DNA of 36,055 nucleotides from Deltaproteobacteria bacterium (lineage in GTDB: Bacteria; Desulfobacterota; Desulfomonilia; Desulfomonilales; Desulfomonilaceae), in contig VGSG01000042.1 in assembly GCA_016875095.1 (NCBI GenBank), forward strand, positions 1 to 36,055, in the 5' to 3' direction. The notes beneath the pieces were generated by a model. It saw only the letters and a program-made list of their open reading frames with translations. It made no database searches and was not told the DNA's origin. Shown one piece after another: positions 1 to 6,843 of this stretch. A program made the position numbers and the translations under genes. Position 1 is the first letter of the stretch, and each line of letters opens with the position of its first letter.

Positions 1-205
1 CATTGGTTGCTCCGCCGTGAAGAGCGATCACGAGAGGGATCTGCCGTGCCCGACTGGGCTTGTCAGGAACAAATACGTGAAACGTCCGGGATAATCCGTC
101 CACCTTCAGCTCGTGACGCCGTGTCTCGGCACGGACCTCTCCGCTGTTCATGAGGGCAAGTATGATGGCTATGCACGGCAGGGACGATCGAGAGGCATGG
201 GGCAT
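1..205 (-). CDS. Secreted esterase, LpqC / PHB-depolymerase family, 5' part only
   Basis: The reading frame runs off the left edge; 68 codons are visible. The N-terminus has a likely signal peptide (PHASRSS, then a hydrophobic run ending near GEVRA), followed by RHELKVDGLSRTFHVFVP and then PLVIALHGGATN. The last motif is the oxyanion-hole strand (LHGG) of alpha/beta-hydrolase esterases in the LpqC/feruloyl-esterase/PHB-depolymerase group, which act outside the cytoplasm on ester polymers or feruloyl esters. The Ser-Asp-His triad lies beyond the window. I chose the ATG at 205 because a GGGAG sits about 7 nt upstream and the signal peptide follows at once. DoxX-like gene 486-947 lies upstream on the same strand, 280 nt away, and that gap shows no gene. 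Substrate cannot be told from this fragment. Confidence 0.68.
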   Translation of the reverse strand, partial: MPHASRSSLPCIAIILALMNSGEVRAETRRHELKVDGLSRTFHVFVPDKPSRARQIPLVIALHGGATN

Positions 206-485
206 GGCATCTCCCGTGTACAGCGAATCGTGTTCAGATGAGGAAGATACCATAGAATGGAAAGCAACACTCATAGGGGTTGCAGAAAGCTTTGCGTTAC
301 GCTTCTTAAACCGGCTTTCTCCTTCCGCAGGAATGGCGCCAGTCCGCTTTCAAACGGTGGAGATGACGTTGGACCAAAAGCAGCGCGGATCTGGACAAAG
401 CACAGGTCGGCGCTCCGGTATCGATCCTTCTACGAAATTTGTCTATTTTAGGGCGGTTTATGGGGTTTTCGTCGAAGATCCGGCT

Positions 486-947
486 TCAACTGTTCCGTGC
501 AGCCGTTTGCGCCGGACCTGCGCCAATGAGCTGGAAGTGGCCTCGATCAGCCACGAGGATGAAGAGAACAATGAAGAGGATCGATGAATCCCTCAGCAAG
601 GTGAGGACGGTTATTTTTCCCGCAGAATTCGCCGCGGAAGAAAAACAGCCGCACGCAATATCCAACCCGGTAAAGTAGGCGTAGAACAAAGCAGGCAAAA
701 ACACCGTAAGCATCCCGAAGATGATGAGCGCGGCCGCGGCGGTTTCGATCCCGAGAATAAGCAGCAGGCCTGCCACGAACTCGATCCAGGGCAGGGTAAT
801 AGCCACGATATTGGTCCACGCGGTCGGCAGGATCAGGTAGTTCCGTATCGCCTGAGCAAACTCTGCGGGATCGAGGATCTTATGCACACTCGCATAAATG
901 AAGAGCCCACCGATAAACAGCCGAGCAGCCAAAACGAGGTATCTCAT
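486..947 (-). CDS. DoxX/MauE-family four-helix membrane protein
   Basis: A protein of 153 aa with four predicted membrane segments, at about residues 5-22, 45-65, 72-92 and 115-135. The N-terminal pattern RLFIGGLFIYASVHKILDP is typical of DoxX-like proteins, and GLDIACGCF carries a Cys-x-Cys pair as in the MauE branch. Family members sit in the inner membrane and are linked to thiol/redox chemistry (MauE with methylamine dehydrogenase maturation), but most have no assigned reaction. The ATG at 947 is preceded by an AGGGGA-like ribosome site. It is followed on the same strand by the exported esterase at the left edge. No rhodanese or thioredoxin partner is visible. Confidence 0.8.
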   Translation of the reverse strand: MRYLVLAARLFIGGLFIYASVHKILDPAEFAQAIRNYLILPTAWTNIVAITLPWIEFVAGLLLILGIETAAAALIIFGMLTVFLPALFYAYFTGLDIACGCFSSAANSAGKITVLTLLRDSSILFIVLFILVADRGHFQLIGAGPAQTAARNS

Positions 948-1149
948 CTAGTCATCCCCTGGACGGAGCTCCGACGCGGTCGGGTGGCCGCGTCAATTGC
1001 CCGCGATCATATCTCAAAAAGAAAGGAGTGCATAGAAACACGTGCAGCTGCCTTGAACGGCTAGGGATAGTTGCCGGGAAGGCCTGCTCGTGTCTTATCC
1101 TTAGGCCTTGTAACCCCGGCTCGAGGTTCGACATGAGTCAAGGGCGGGC

Positions 1150-1177
1150 TTGACCCAGACCAAAGCGGTGGTATGTT
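1150..1177 (+). promoter_or_regulatory. Putative sigma-70 promoter of hicBA
   Basis: TTGACC at 1150-1155 and TATGTT at 1172-1177 are separated by 16 nt. Transcription would start near 1184, which leaves the ATG at 1218 as the hicB start and excludes the in-frame ATG at 1173, which overlaps the -10 box. Confidence 0.45.
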
Positions 1178-1217
1178 ACTTGACACGTGCGAGACCATCG
1201 CATCTACGGTGGTGGCT

Positions 1218-1442
1218 ATGAAACGAGTCAAGATCGTTGTAGAGAAGCATCCCGACACTTACGTGGCTTATCCTCTGGGATTGAAGGGTGTGGTGGTAGG
1301 CCAGGGAGACACGTACGAAGCAGCTTTAGCTGACGTAAGATCCGCCATTCAGTTCCATATTGAGACTTTCGGTCCCGAGATATTGGAAATCGATCCGCCG
1401 ATTTTGGAAGCGTTTATTGCGGAAGCCGGAGTGGCCGTCTGA
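1218..1442 (+). CDS. hicB: HicB-family antitoxin
   Basis: A protein of 74 aa resembling HicB antitoxins: a beta-strand start (KRVKIVVEKHPDTYVAY), then LKGVVVGQGDTYEAALADVRSAIQFHIETFG, the usual strand-helix core of the partial RNase-H-like HicB fold. It should bind and neutralise the HicA mRNA interferase and may repress its own promoter. It lacks an obvious C-terminal helix-turn-helix, so it is a short HicB. The ATG at 1218 has GGTGG just upstream. The stop codon TGA (1440-1442) overlaps the ATG at 1442 that begins the hicA frame (TGATG), the translational coupling expected of a TA operon. Confidence 0.75.
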   Translation: MKRVKIVVEKHPDTYVAYPLGLKGVVVGQGDTYEAALADVRSAIQFHIETFGPEILEIDPPILEAFIAEAGVAV

Positions 1443-1480
1443 TGTTCAAATTCCCCGTAGAAGCTCCCATCCGATAAATT

Positions 1481-1678
1481 GTGAAGGCCCTGCGCATCCT
1501 TGGATTTCAGTTGGTCAGAGAAGACAGCCACATCGCGATGGTGCGGGAAAATCCGGACGGCACGCGCACGCCTCTGACCATACCTAACCACCCCACGATC
1601 AAGAGTTCCACACTGCGTACCATTCTTACTCAATCGGGTATATCGAGAGAGGAATTCTTAAGGGCTTATAACGAATAG
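1481..1678 (+). CDS. hicA: HicA-family mRNA interferase, N-terminus cut by an in-frame stop
   Basis: HicA toxins are small dsRBD-fold RNases that cleave mRNA using a conserved His. Here VKALRILGFQLVREDSHIAMVRENPDG contains that His (EDSHIAMVR), followed by TLRTILTQSGISREEFLRAY, the standard HicA C-terminus. The natural frame seems to begin at the ATG at 1442, overlapping the hicB stop: it reads MFKFPVEAPIR, then a TAA at 1475-1477, then I-VKALRILGF. The usual family sequence would read straight through this point. Either the toxin gene is a recent pseudogene, or translation restarts at the GTG at 1481, which would still keep most of helix 1 and the catalytic His (65 aa). An error in the assembled sequence is also possible. 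Confidence 0.72.
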   Translation: MKALRILGFQLVREDSHIAMVRENPDGTRTPLTIPNHPTIKSSTLRTILTQSGISREEFLRAYNE

Positions 1679-1787
1679 TCCATGACAAGCCCTCTTCCTC
1701 TGTGTTTCCGGGCCGTATGGCTAATTTCGCCTCCAATGGACGAATCGCAACTCGTTGACATCATAGGGCGTTTCCCTTTGTTGCGGC

Positions 1788-1816
1788 TTGACACTAGGTG
1801 GTAGTTTCATTACTAT
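1788..1816 (+). promoter_or_regulatory. Sigma-70-type promoter for the 1888-2331 gene
   Basis: TTGACA at 1788-1793 and TACTAT at 1811-1816 are spaced by 17 nt. The predicted start near 1823 gives a leader of about 65 nt before the ATG at 1888. A good match by eye; not scored. Confidence 0.55.
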
Positions 1817-1887
1817 TACACCCCGTGAAGGCCGTGGAAATCACGAATGAATGTGTGTCCTGCTGACATGAAGTGAGAGGGCTGACC

Positions 1888-2331
1888 ATGCTGGGGCAGC
1901 GCAAACAGACTTGCGTGGACTGCCACTTCTTCGAGAAGATAGCAGCCCTGGTGGAACATGGCGAGAATACATTGGTGGTTAAGGAGAGTGAGAGGAACAA
2001 GGCTCTCTCTGGGGATTACTTCTGGCAGTTGGATATGTACGTGCTGGCCTGCCACTTCAACGTTTGGCGGGAAGACCCCGGCTACGATCTGCCGCGCAAG
2101 CAAGATGTCGTAATCCAGGTGGAACGCCACGACCAGTGTTTCTTCTGGAGGCACCATCCTGGTATGCTTCTTCCAGCAGCCGCAATCCTGCAGGAGCGCG
2201 AAGCAAAAGCCCGAGAAACCGGGCGTGATCGTCGCCTAACGATCTGTGGTTTATGGATCGCGGCACTTGCGCTATTAGCACAAGTGTTGTTGAAGATCGC
2301 TGAGGCTCTGAAGTGGTGGCCGGTCCGCTAA
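1888..2331 (+). CDS. Cys-rich protein with C-terminal membrane anchor, unknown function
   Basis: I do not recognise this 147-aa protein. It starts MLGQRKQTCVDCHFF, with a Cys-x2-Cys pair at residues 9 and 12; further cysteines lie at 55 (LACHF) and 84 (HDQCFFW), so four cysteines could hold one zinc or iron ion. A charged linker leads to one hydrophobic segment at about 118-135 (CGLWIAALALLAQVLL) near the C-terminus, suggesting a tail-anchored inner-membrane protein with the Cys domain in the cytoplasm. I chose the ATG at 1888 over the GTG at 1873 because GAGGG lies at suitable distance. It has its own promoter and faces the DUF3800-like gene tail to tail. It may belong to the hicBA-side accessory block. 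Confidence 0.6.
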   Translation: MLGQRKQTCVDCHFFEKIAALVEHGENTLVVKESERNKALSGDYFWQLDMYVLACHFNVWREDPGYDLPRKQDVVIQVERHDQCFFWRHHPGMLLPAAAILQEREAKARETGRDRRLTICGLWIAALALLAQVLLKIAEALKWWPVR

Positions 2332-2501
2332 AGAGGAAGGCATCATTTTATGAGAGAGTGCTGAACCTGTTGGTATCGACCGACAACCCAATATCGCTCA
2401 ATAGGTGCGCTGATCTTGGCCCGAGCCAACGCGTACACGACTACCTTCTGTAGATCCATCACACAAGAAGATCTCGAGTTGGTGACCATATCCCAGAATT
2501 C

Positions 2502-3425
2502 TTATGTTCGTCCACGTATTCGTGACTCTTCGTCTGGGTGCATCAAAATGCTGTCGCTAAACCAGAGGCCTTCTCTTCCCTCGTCTCCCATTAGGCCGTA
2601 GAAATAGGCACGCAGCTCATGGTCTCGTATGGCAGACGCTGTGTGCAAGGGTCTTCCGACCTCTTGCGGTGGCCTGGTTCGAAAAATATGCTGAATGCTG
2701 TTCGCGAGAACGTCTGCCGCCAGAACGAGATGATCCGCCCCCAGCTCGATCTCGTAATGAAGGCGTCTCATCCGCTTCATGACAGGTAGCTCGGTCCCTT
2801 TGTGTCCGAACCTTATTTCTCCATGCACGACCTTCTTTTCTTTGGGATCCCATCCCTTCACCTCAACTGTTCGGGGCCCGAAATCCGTCATTTCTCTTGC
2901 AGCAAGCCGGAATTGCTCAAGAATTGATGCATCAACCTTGTCGACAAAAATAGTAAGGACGTCGCGATCCACACTACAGTTGTCAAAGAAGAAAGCTGCC
3001 GCCTTGCAGAAAAGCCCCTGAAAGAGCTCGGCATGAAGCAAACGAGGCCGGGGACGCCACGAAATTCTCGTAGGGCTAGTGCGAGCCTTCCTGGCGCTCT
3101 CGTCGATCTCCAGGATTCGCTGATGCGCTAAATTCAGTCCTTGGACGTGAATGGCTTCGTAAGTGCACGGCAGCCCCCAGGTGCGTATGATTGAAAAAAC
3201 GGAGCTTCTGAGTTCACTGCTTTGATCCGGGGACAAGTCCCTCAAATGAGGTTTCTCGGTACTGAAGTAACGAGATGAGGTTGCCTCTAGTTTTGCGCTT
3301 ACGTCCTCGAAAAGTGGTTCTGGTATGAAGTACCCCGCAAATACTCCGGTCTCACCTGGGCACTGCTCTGGACGGTCCGCGTAACCTTTTGCTCCTGATT
3401 CATCGCAGATGAAGTACACAATCAT
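2502..3425 (-). CDS. DUF3800-like protein
   Basis: A 307-aa protein beginning MIVYFICDESG. An acidic DES(G) motif right after the first beta strand, the following GVFAGYFIPEP strand, and a C-terminal helix with acidic and alanine residues (ELGADHLVLAADVLANSI) match the DUF3800 pattern, whose fold has been compared with RNase H-like nucleases. Function is not established; such genes are frequent in mobile or defence regions. I chose the ATG at 3425 because GGAGG stands 4 nt upstream and the conserved strand begins there; the longer frame to 3467 adds only an unlikely leader. It is a stand-alone gene, followed by a 170-nt gap with no visible gene. Confidence 0.5.
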   Translation of the reverse strand: MIVYFICDESGAKGYADRPEQCPGETGVFAGYFIPEPLFEDVSAKLEATSSRYFSTEKPHLRDLSPDQSSELRSSVFSIIRTWGLPCTYEAIHVQGLNLAHQRILEIDESARKARTSPTRISWRPRPRLLHAELFQGLFCKAAAFFFDNCSVDRDVLTIFVDKVDASILEQFRLAAREMTDFGPRTVEVKGWDPKEKKVVHGEIRFGHKGTELPVMKRMRRLHYEIELGADHLVLAADVLANSIQHIFRTRPPQEVGRPLHTASAIRDHELRAYFYGLMGDEGREGLWFSDSILMHPDEESRIRGRT

Positions 3426-3639
3426 AAGGCCTCCGATGATTCTAAGCAGGCAGAAATAAGCTGCCATTTCTCGGCGAGAACGTCAATGCTCATGCTAGGT
3501 TTCAGGGCCCAGTGAGGATGAAGTGGCCGGACTCTGATGGCGCACGTCACAGCGGTAGAATCAACACTACAGGAGTGGCGAGAGCGTCTGGCGAACCCGC
3601 TGGCTAGCAGGGCCTATCCAGCCGAACACCGCCCTTGAG

Positions 3640-3668
3640 CACTGACCTGGACCTCGTCCAGGTCAGTG
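3640..3668. repeat. Perfect 13-bp hairpin, 3-nt loop
   Basis: The arms CACTGACCTGGAC (3640-3652) and its exact complement (3656-3668) flank a CTC loop. No T-run follows on either strand, so it is not a standard Rho-independent terminator. It could be an mRNA-stabilising stem or a protein-binding site upstream of the DUF3800-like gene. Confidence 0.7.
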
Positions 3669-3860
3669 GCACCCCGCGCGGTCGTGAAGCCTTTTGGGAT
3701 GGGTGCAGGGGAACCCTTTACTCTCTGCGAACAGAGTTCCTCCGGAAACAGTTCTCCATGAACGAATTGAGTTAGACAGATGCGCATTCAAAGAGTCAAG
3801 ATGGGGGAAATTTTGTTGTGAGAGAAGTACCCCCACGGCTCAGGCAAGAAATCTCCACGG

Positions 3861-3908
3861 TTTTCGGAATGCTCATTTCCTCCTAAGGAGAAATGAGCAT
3901 TCCGAAAA
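3861..3908. repeat. Perfect 19-bp inverted repeat
   Basis: The arms at 3861-3879 and 3890-3908 are exact reverse complements with a 10-nt loop. The left arm starts TTTT and the right arm ends AAAA, so on either strand the stem begins with U's pairing with A's. It lies about 90 nt beyond the bamR stop and may end or protect the bam transcript. Confidence 0.75.
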
Positions 3909-3910
3909 AT

Positions 3911-3980
3911 GGTGGAAGTTCTTGGGGAGGGGGTCGGGGAGGACCTTCTTACGAGAAGGTCCTCCCCGATTTTTACCTCT
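3911..3980. repeat. Dispersed palindromic element, copy A (hairpin with T-tract)
   Basis: A 16-bp perfect stem (3934-3949 with 3954-3969, loop TACG) is followed on the plus strand by five T's. Flanking bases on both sides also match a second, decayed copy at 12651-12716, so this is a dispersed element rather than a gene-specific terminator. It may nonetheless act as transcription terminator after bamR. Confidence 0.65.
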
Positions 3981-3997
3981 CTGAAAGCGAAGCGGTA

Positions 3998-4777
3998 TTA
4001 CTCGTTTTTCCAGGCGGGTTTGCGTTTTTCAATAAATGCGCCGATGCCTTCGTTCGCGTCGTGGGTTTCCATAAGCTCTTTGAGGTACAGACCTTCCATT
4101 TTGGGGAGGTCTTCTCGGAGCAAGCGGAAGAAGTTGGTCCGCGCGGCCTTGTTTGCGATGCGCAGCACGGACGCGCTCTTGGGAACTATGTGAGCCTCGA
4201 TCCATTTCGCGGCCGCGTCCCATGCGTCTTCACCTTCGTTCACCAGCATATTTGCCAGTCCGATCCGATACGCTTCCGCTCCATCGATGGAACGACCGGT
4301 TAAGATCAGATCGTCCGCGTACGCCTGACCCACTTTGAGGGACAGCATTACGGATGCCGGCGGCGGAAACACCGCAAGAACGATCTCAGGTTGCCCGAAG
4401 AACGCGGAACGGTCCGCGACGATGAAGTTGCAAAAAAGGGCCAATTCCATGCCTCCGCCCAGGCACTGCCCTCGCACTATCGCCATGGTGGGAATCGCGA
4501 GGTCTATGAGTTTGTGGAACATGGCATGGAACGCGTTGAGCATCATGGCTGCGTTTTCTTTGGTGTGCTCGGGGACGCTCGCGCCGAATGAGAAGTGCTT
4601 CCCAGCGCCTTCGAAGACGAGCAGCTTTAGGCTGTTGTCCTGCCTGAGAGAATCGAGGCACGCATTGATCTCCCGGAGCATTGCCGCTTCCATGACGTTT
4701 GCTTTGGGCGCGTTGAGGATAATCTTAAGGACCGCTCCGTCAAAGTGTTTTTCACACTGGATGAGCTTGTATTCCAT
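3998..4777 (-). CDS. bamR: Cyclohexa-1,5-diene-1-carbonyl-CoA hydratase
   Basis: A crotonase-fold enzyme of 259 aa. It adds water to the dienoyl-CoA made by benzoyl-CoA reductase, giving 6-hydroxycyclohex-1-ene-1-carbonyl-CoA, in the cytoplasm. Visible marks: ILNAPKANVMEAAM near residue 20, then GAGKHFSFGASVPEH (first oxyanion-hole strand with the FSFGAS signature typical of dienoyl-CoA hydratases), and RGQCLGGGMELAL (second oxyanion-hole loop). ADRSAFFGQPEIVLAVFPP follows. I chose the ATG at 4777 because GGAGGAGA stands directly upstream; the longer frame adds 16 unlikely residues. It is the last gene of the thiolase-DUF35-bamA-bamR block, 293 nt after bamA with a palindromic repeat between. 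A generic enoyl-CoA hydratase is the alternative, less likely beside bamA. Confidence 0.82.
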   Translation of the reverse strand: MEYKLIQCEKHFDGAVLKIILNAPKANVMEAAMLREINACLDSLRQDNSLKLLVFEGAGKHFSFGASVPEHTKENAAMMLNAFHAMFHKLIDLAIPTMAIVRGQCLGGGMELALFCNFIVADRSAFFGQPEIVLAVFPPPASVMLSLKVGQAYADDLILTGRSIDGAEAYRIGLANMLVNEGEDAWDAAAKWIEAHIVPKSASVLRIANKAARTNFFRLLREDLPKMEGLYLKELMETHDANEGIGAFIEKRKPAWKNE

Positions 4778-4924
4778 GACATCTCCTCCCTGACCGCAGG
4801 CTTCGGAGGACACGCGAGCCCTCATGCCGGGTTACGCACGGGATCGGGTTGTTGGTGGACTCTTGAGGCCAATGCGCCTTACCCCAGGAGGGCGCCAGAA
4901 TTAACTTGGAGGGAAGGAGTTGGA

Positions 4925-4997
4925 AAATCCCCCTGTATCCCCCTTTAGAAAAGGGGGATCGTGCCCCCCTTTATTATAAGGGGAGTTGGGGGGATTT
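4925..4997. repeat. Palindromic C-tract/G-tract intergenic repeat
   Basis: The outer arms AAATCCCCC (4925-4933) and GGGGGATTT (4989-4997) enclose two inner stems built from CCCCCTTT and AAAGGGGG-type tracts. It has the look of the short non-coding palindromic repeats common between genes in deltaproteobacteria. It lies between bamA and bamR, so it would fold in the shared transcript and could affect their relative expression. Confidence 0.7.
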
Positions 4998-5070
4998 CAG
5001 AGGGCCTTCCCGGGAATCCTTCCAAGACCTGGCAGATCTTGGAACCGCATCCGGTTATTGAATCTACGCC

Positions 5071-6201
5071 CTACTTCTGCGGCTTGCCCAAGACTTCGGC
5101 ATACTCGTCAAGAGTTGCCGGAGCCGTCGCGGCAATGTTCTGTCGGAACTTGACGAAATCGATCAAATCTTGCCCGGTGATCTTCTTGGTGTTGAACGCA
5201 TTGAACCCGAGGAAGGCCTCGTAATTCATGTTGGCCATGAGCCAATGCCTGTTGGCCAGCTTGTTCATATCCCAGAAGAACTTCTTTTTCTGCCGAATCC
5301 CGTCGATTGCCTTGATCAAGCAGCCCGGAAAGAGGTTGGTAAAGGTCCAGATAATCTTAGTCACCTCTTTGTCCAGGAGTTCGAAATCAATCGGGAGGTC
5401 CTTCATCAGGTCTTTGGCCTTCTGAGCCGCATCGCCGGTCTTGAATTCGCCGTATACGATTTCGCCGTCCTTCACGTACTCTTCGGTGATGATCGCCGGA
5501 TTGCGGATAAACTTGTCGCCCTGCTTGAGGACCGGAACGCATTTCGAGATGAGGTTCTTGGCCTTCATCTTGTATGCGCTCCATAGCTCGCAGCTCACGC
5601 AGTTCCACATCGCGTCTTCCATGTTGAGGAACCAGGGCAGGAAGTCGGTGGACCCACCGTCAGGGCTGGATCCGTGGCGAGCGCCGGCTTGCCCGAAAAT
5701 CGCCAGGTCGCTGGCAACCGCCAGGTCGCACGCCATGCCGATCTCCTGGCCGCCCGCGACCCGCATTCCATTCACGCGGCAGATGGTTGGCTTCTTGCAA
5801 TTGAGGATAGCGTCCACCATGCTGTTGAAAATATCCATGTATTCGCCGTACTCATGCGGCCGCATCGAGTAGTACTCGGCATACTCTTTGGTGTTGCCGC
5901 CCGTGCAGAACGCCCTGTCACCCGTGCCGGTGAAGACCACCGCAACCACGGAACGATCGAGGCCGGCCGCGGTAAAACCCGCTATCACGCCTTTTGCCAT
6001 CTCGGTGGTGTACGAATTGTACTGCTTCGGGTTGTTCAGGCGGACCCAGGCTACGTAAAGTCCGTCGATCACGTTTCCTTTTGGGTCGGTCAGAGGTCTC
6101 TTCTCGTAAACCGTGCATGGGGCCTCAGTTCCCCAGTGCTCGGGGCCGAAGAGCTGATGATCTTTCTTTTCGCGGTCCCGAGGTAACCATTCAAGCGCCA
6201 T
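5071..6201 (-). CDS. bamA: 6-oxocyclohex-1-ene-1-carbonyl-CoA hydrolase (ring-opening)
   Basis: A protein of 376 aa, the usual length for BamA/Oah and longer than ordinary crotonases. The enzyme adds water and hydrolytically opens the alicyclic ring, giving 3-hydroxypimeloyl-CoA in anaerobic benzoyl-CoA degradation. Visible: the start DHQLFGPEHWGTEAPC, a BamA-type extension before the crotonase fold; TGTGDRAFCTGGNTKEYAEYY, first oxyanion strand; NGMRVAGGQEIGMACDLAVASD, second; and FGQAGARHGSSPDGGSTDFLPWFL, a conserved BamA stretch. GGAGGAGG precedes the ATG at 6201. Upstream are thiolase and DUF35 genes and downstream bamR, so hydration, ring cleavage and perhaps thiolysis are grouped. The dehydrogenase step between BamR and BamA (bamQ) is absent from the window. 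Confidence 0.9.
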   Translation of the reverse strand: MALEWLPRDREKKDHQLFGPEHWGTEAPCTVYEKRPLTDPKGNVIDGLYVAWVRLNNPKQYNSYTTEMAKGVIAGFTAAGLDRSVVAVVFTGTGDRAFCTGGNTKEYAEYYSMRPHEYGEYMDIFNSMVDAILNCKKPTICRVNGMRVAGGQEIGMACDLAVASDLAIFGQAGARHGSSPDGGSTDFLPWFLNMEDAMWNCVSCELWSAYKMKAKNLISKCVPVLKQGDKFIRNPAIITEEYVKDGEIVYGEFKTGDAAQKAKDLMKDLPIDFELLDKEVTKIIWTFTNLFPGCLIKAIDGIRQKKKFFWDMNKLANRHWLMANMNYEAFLGFNAFNTKKITGQDLIDFVKFRQNIAATAPATLDEYAEVLGKPQK

Positions 6202-6354
6202 GTCTCAATCCTCCTCCTTGACTTTGATCTTCAGAATCCAAGCGTGGAATTCAGGGGATTGCGCGGTATCACGTTGCGAAGGCAAACCGGAACCCACAAC
6301 CCCTTTCAGCAGTAACGCCATATAGAATCCGGTGTTCCGTAGCGGCAACCTAGG

Positions 6355-6843
6355 CTACGTGACCGGCTCAAACGCGTAGAATACGCGCGGAATCTCTTGA
6401 ATTCCGCCCTTGACTTCCTGTGGCACCGGATCCACATCGAAGACTGCGACCCGGACCTTGTCTCCAACTTTGAGCTGACCCTCCGCGCAGTTGATCACGC
6501 GCACGAACATAGTCTTCTTACCTTGGAGATCCACCAGGGCATGGACCAGCGGCGCTTTCCCGAAACCAAGCGGCACGCCCACCACTTCTTCGGTGAATTC
6601 GATCACGGTCCCTTCGTTAGGCCAATCAATCCACTGCATATTGGTGGAAAAGCATTCCGGACACATGACGCGAGGGGGAAAGGATTCCGCTCCGCAGTCA
6701 GCGCATTTCGTAGTGGTGAATCGTCCCTGTTTGAGGTTCTCGTAAAATGCATAGACCTGATTGAATTCCTTGGACTGCTGCGGGAACAGGTCCATGGTCA
6801 CCATATATTTGCCGTCGAGCACAGAGATCCCGGGTGTGGTCAT
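6355..6843 (-). CDS. DUF35 zinc-ribbon/OB-fold protein, thiolase partner
   Basis: A 162-aa protein with a rubredoxin-like zinc ribbon, CADC at residues 47-50 and CPEC at 61-64, followed by an OB-fold: GTVIEFTEEVVGVPLGFGKAPLVHALVDL, then VGDKVRVAVFDVDP. Proteins of this family bind CoA esters and form a stable complex with an SCP2-type thiolase; known pairs are archaeal acetoacetyl-CoA thiolase complexes and BbsA in benzoylsuccinyl-CoA thiolase (BbsAB). Its ATG (6841-6843) overlaps the TGA of the upstream thiolase (ATGA), so the two are translationally coupled and probably made in equal amounts. It is followed, 153 nt later, by bamA. Confidence 0.82.
   Translation of the reverse strand: MTTPGISVLDGKYMVTMDLFPQQSKEFNQVYAFYENLKQGRFTTTKCADCGAESFPPRVMCPECFSTNMQWIDWPNEGTVIEFTEEVVGVPLGFGKAPLVHALVDLQGKKTMFVRVINCAEGQLKVGDKVRVAVFDVDPVPQEVKGGIQEIPRVFYAFEPVT

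Larger units (their letters stand above)
3426..3997. other. Gene-free stretch with three hairpins
   Basis: No convincing gene lies here. It separates bamR (ending at 3998) from the DUF3800-like gene, both on the minus strand. It holds three separate strong inverted repeats, listed individually: 3640-3668, 3861-3908 and 3934-3969. Short frames in it have no family resemblance. Confidence 0.6.
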
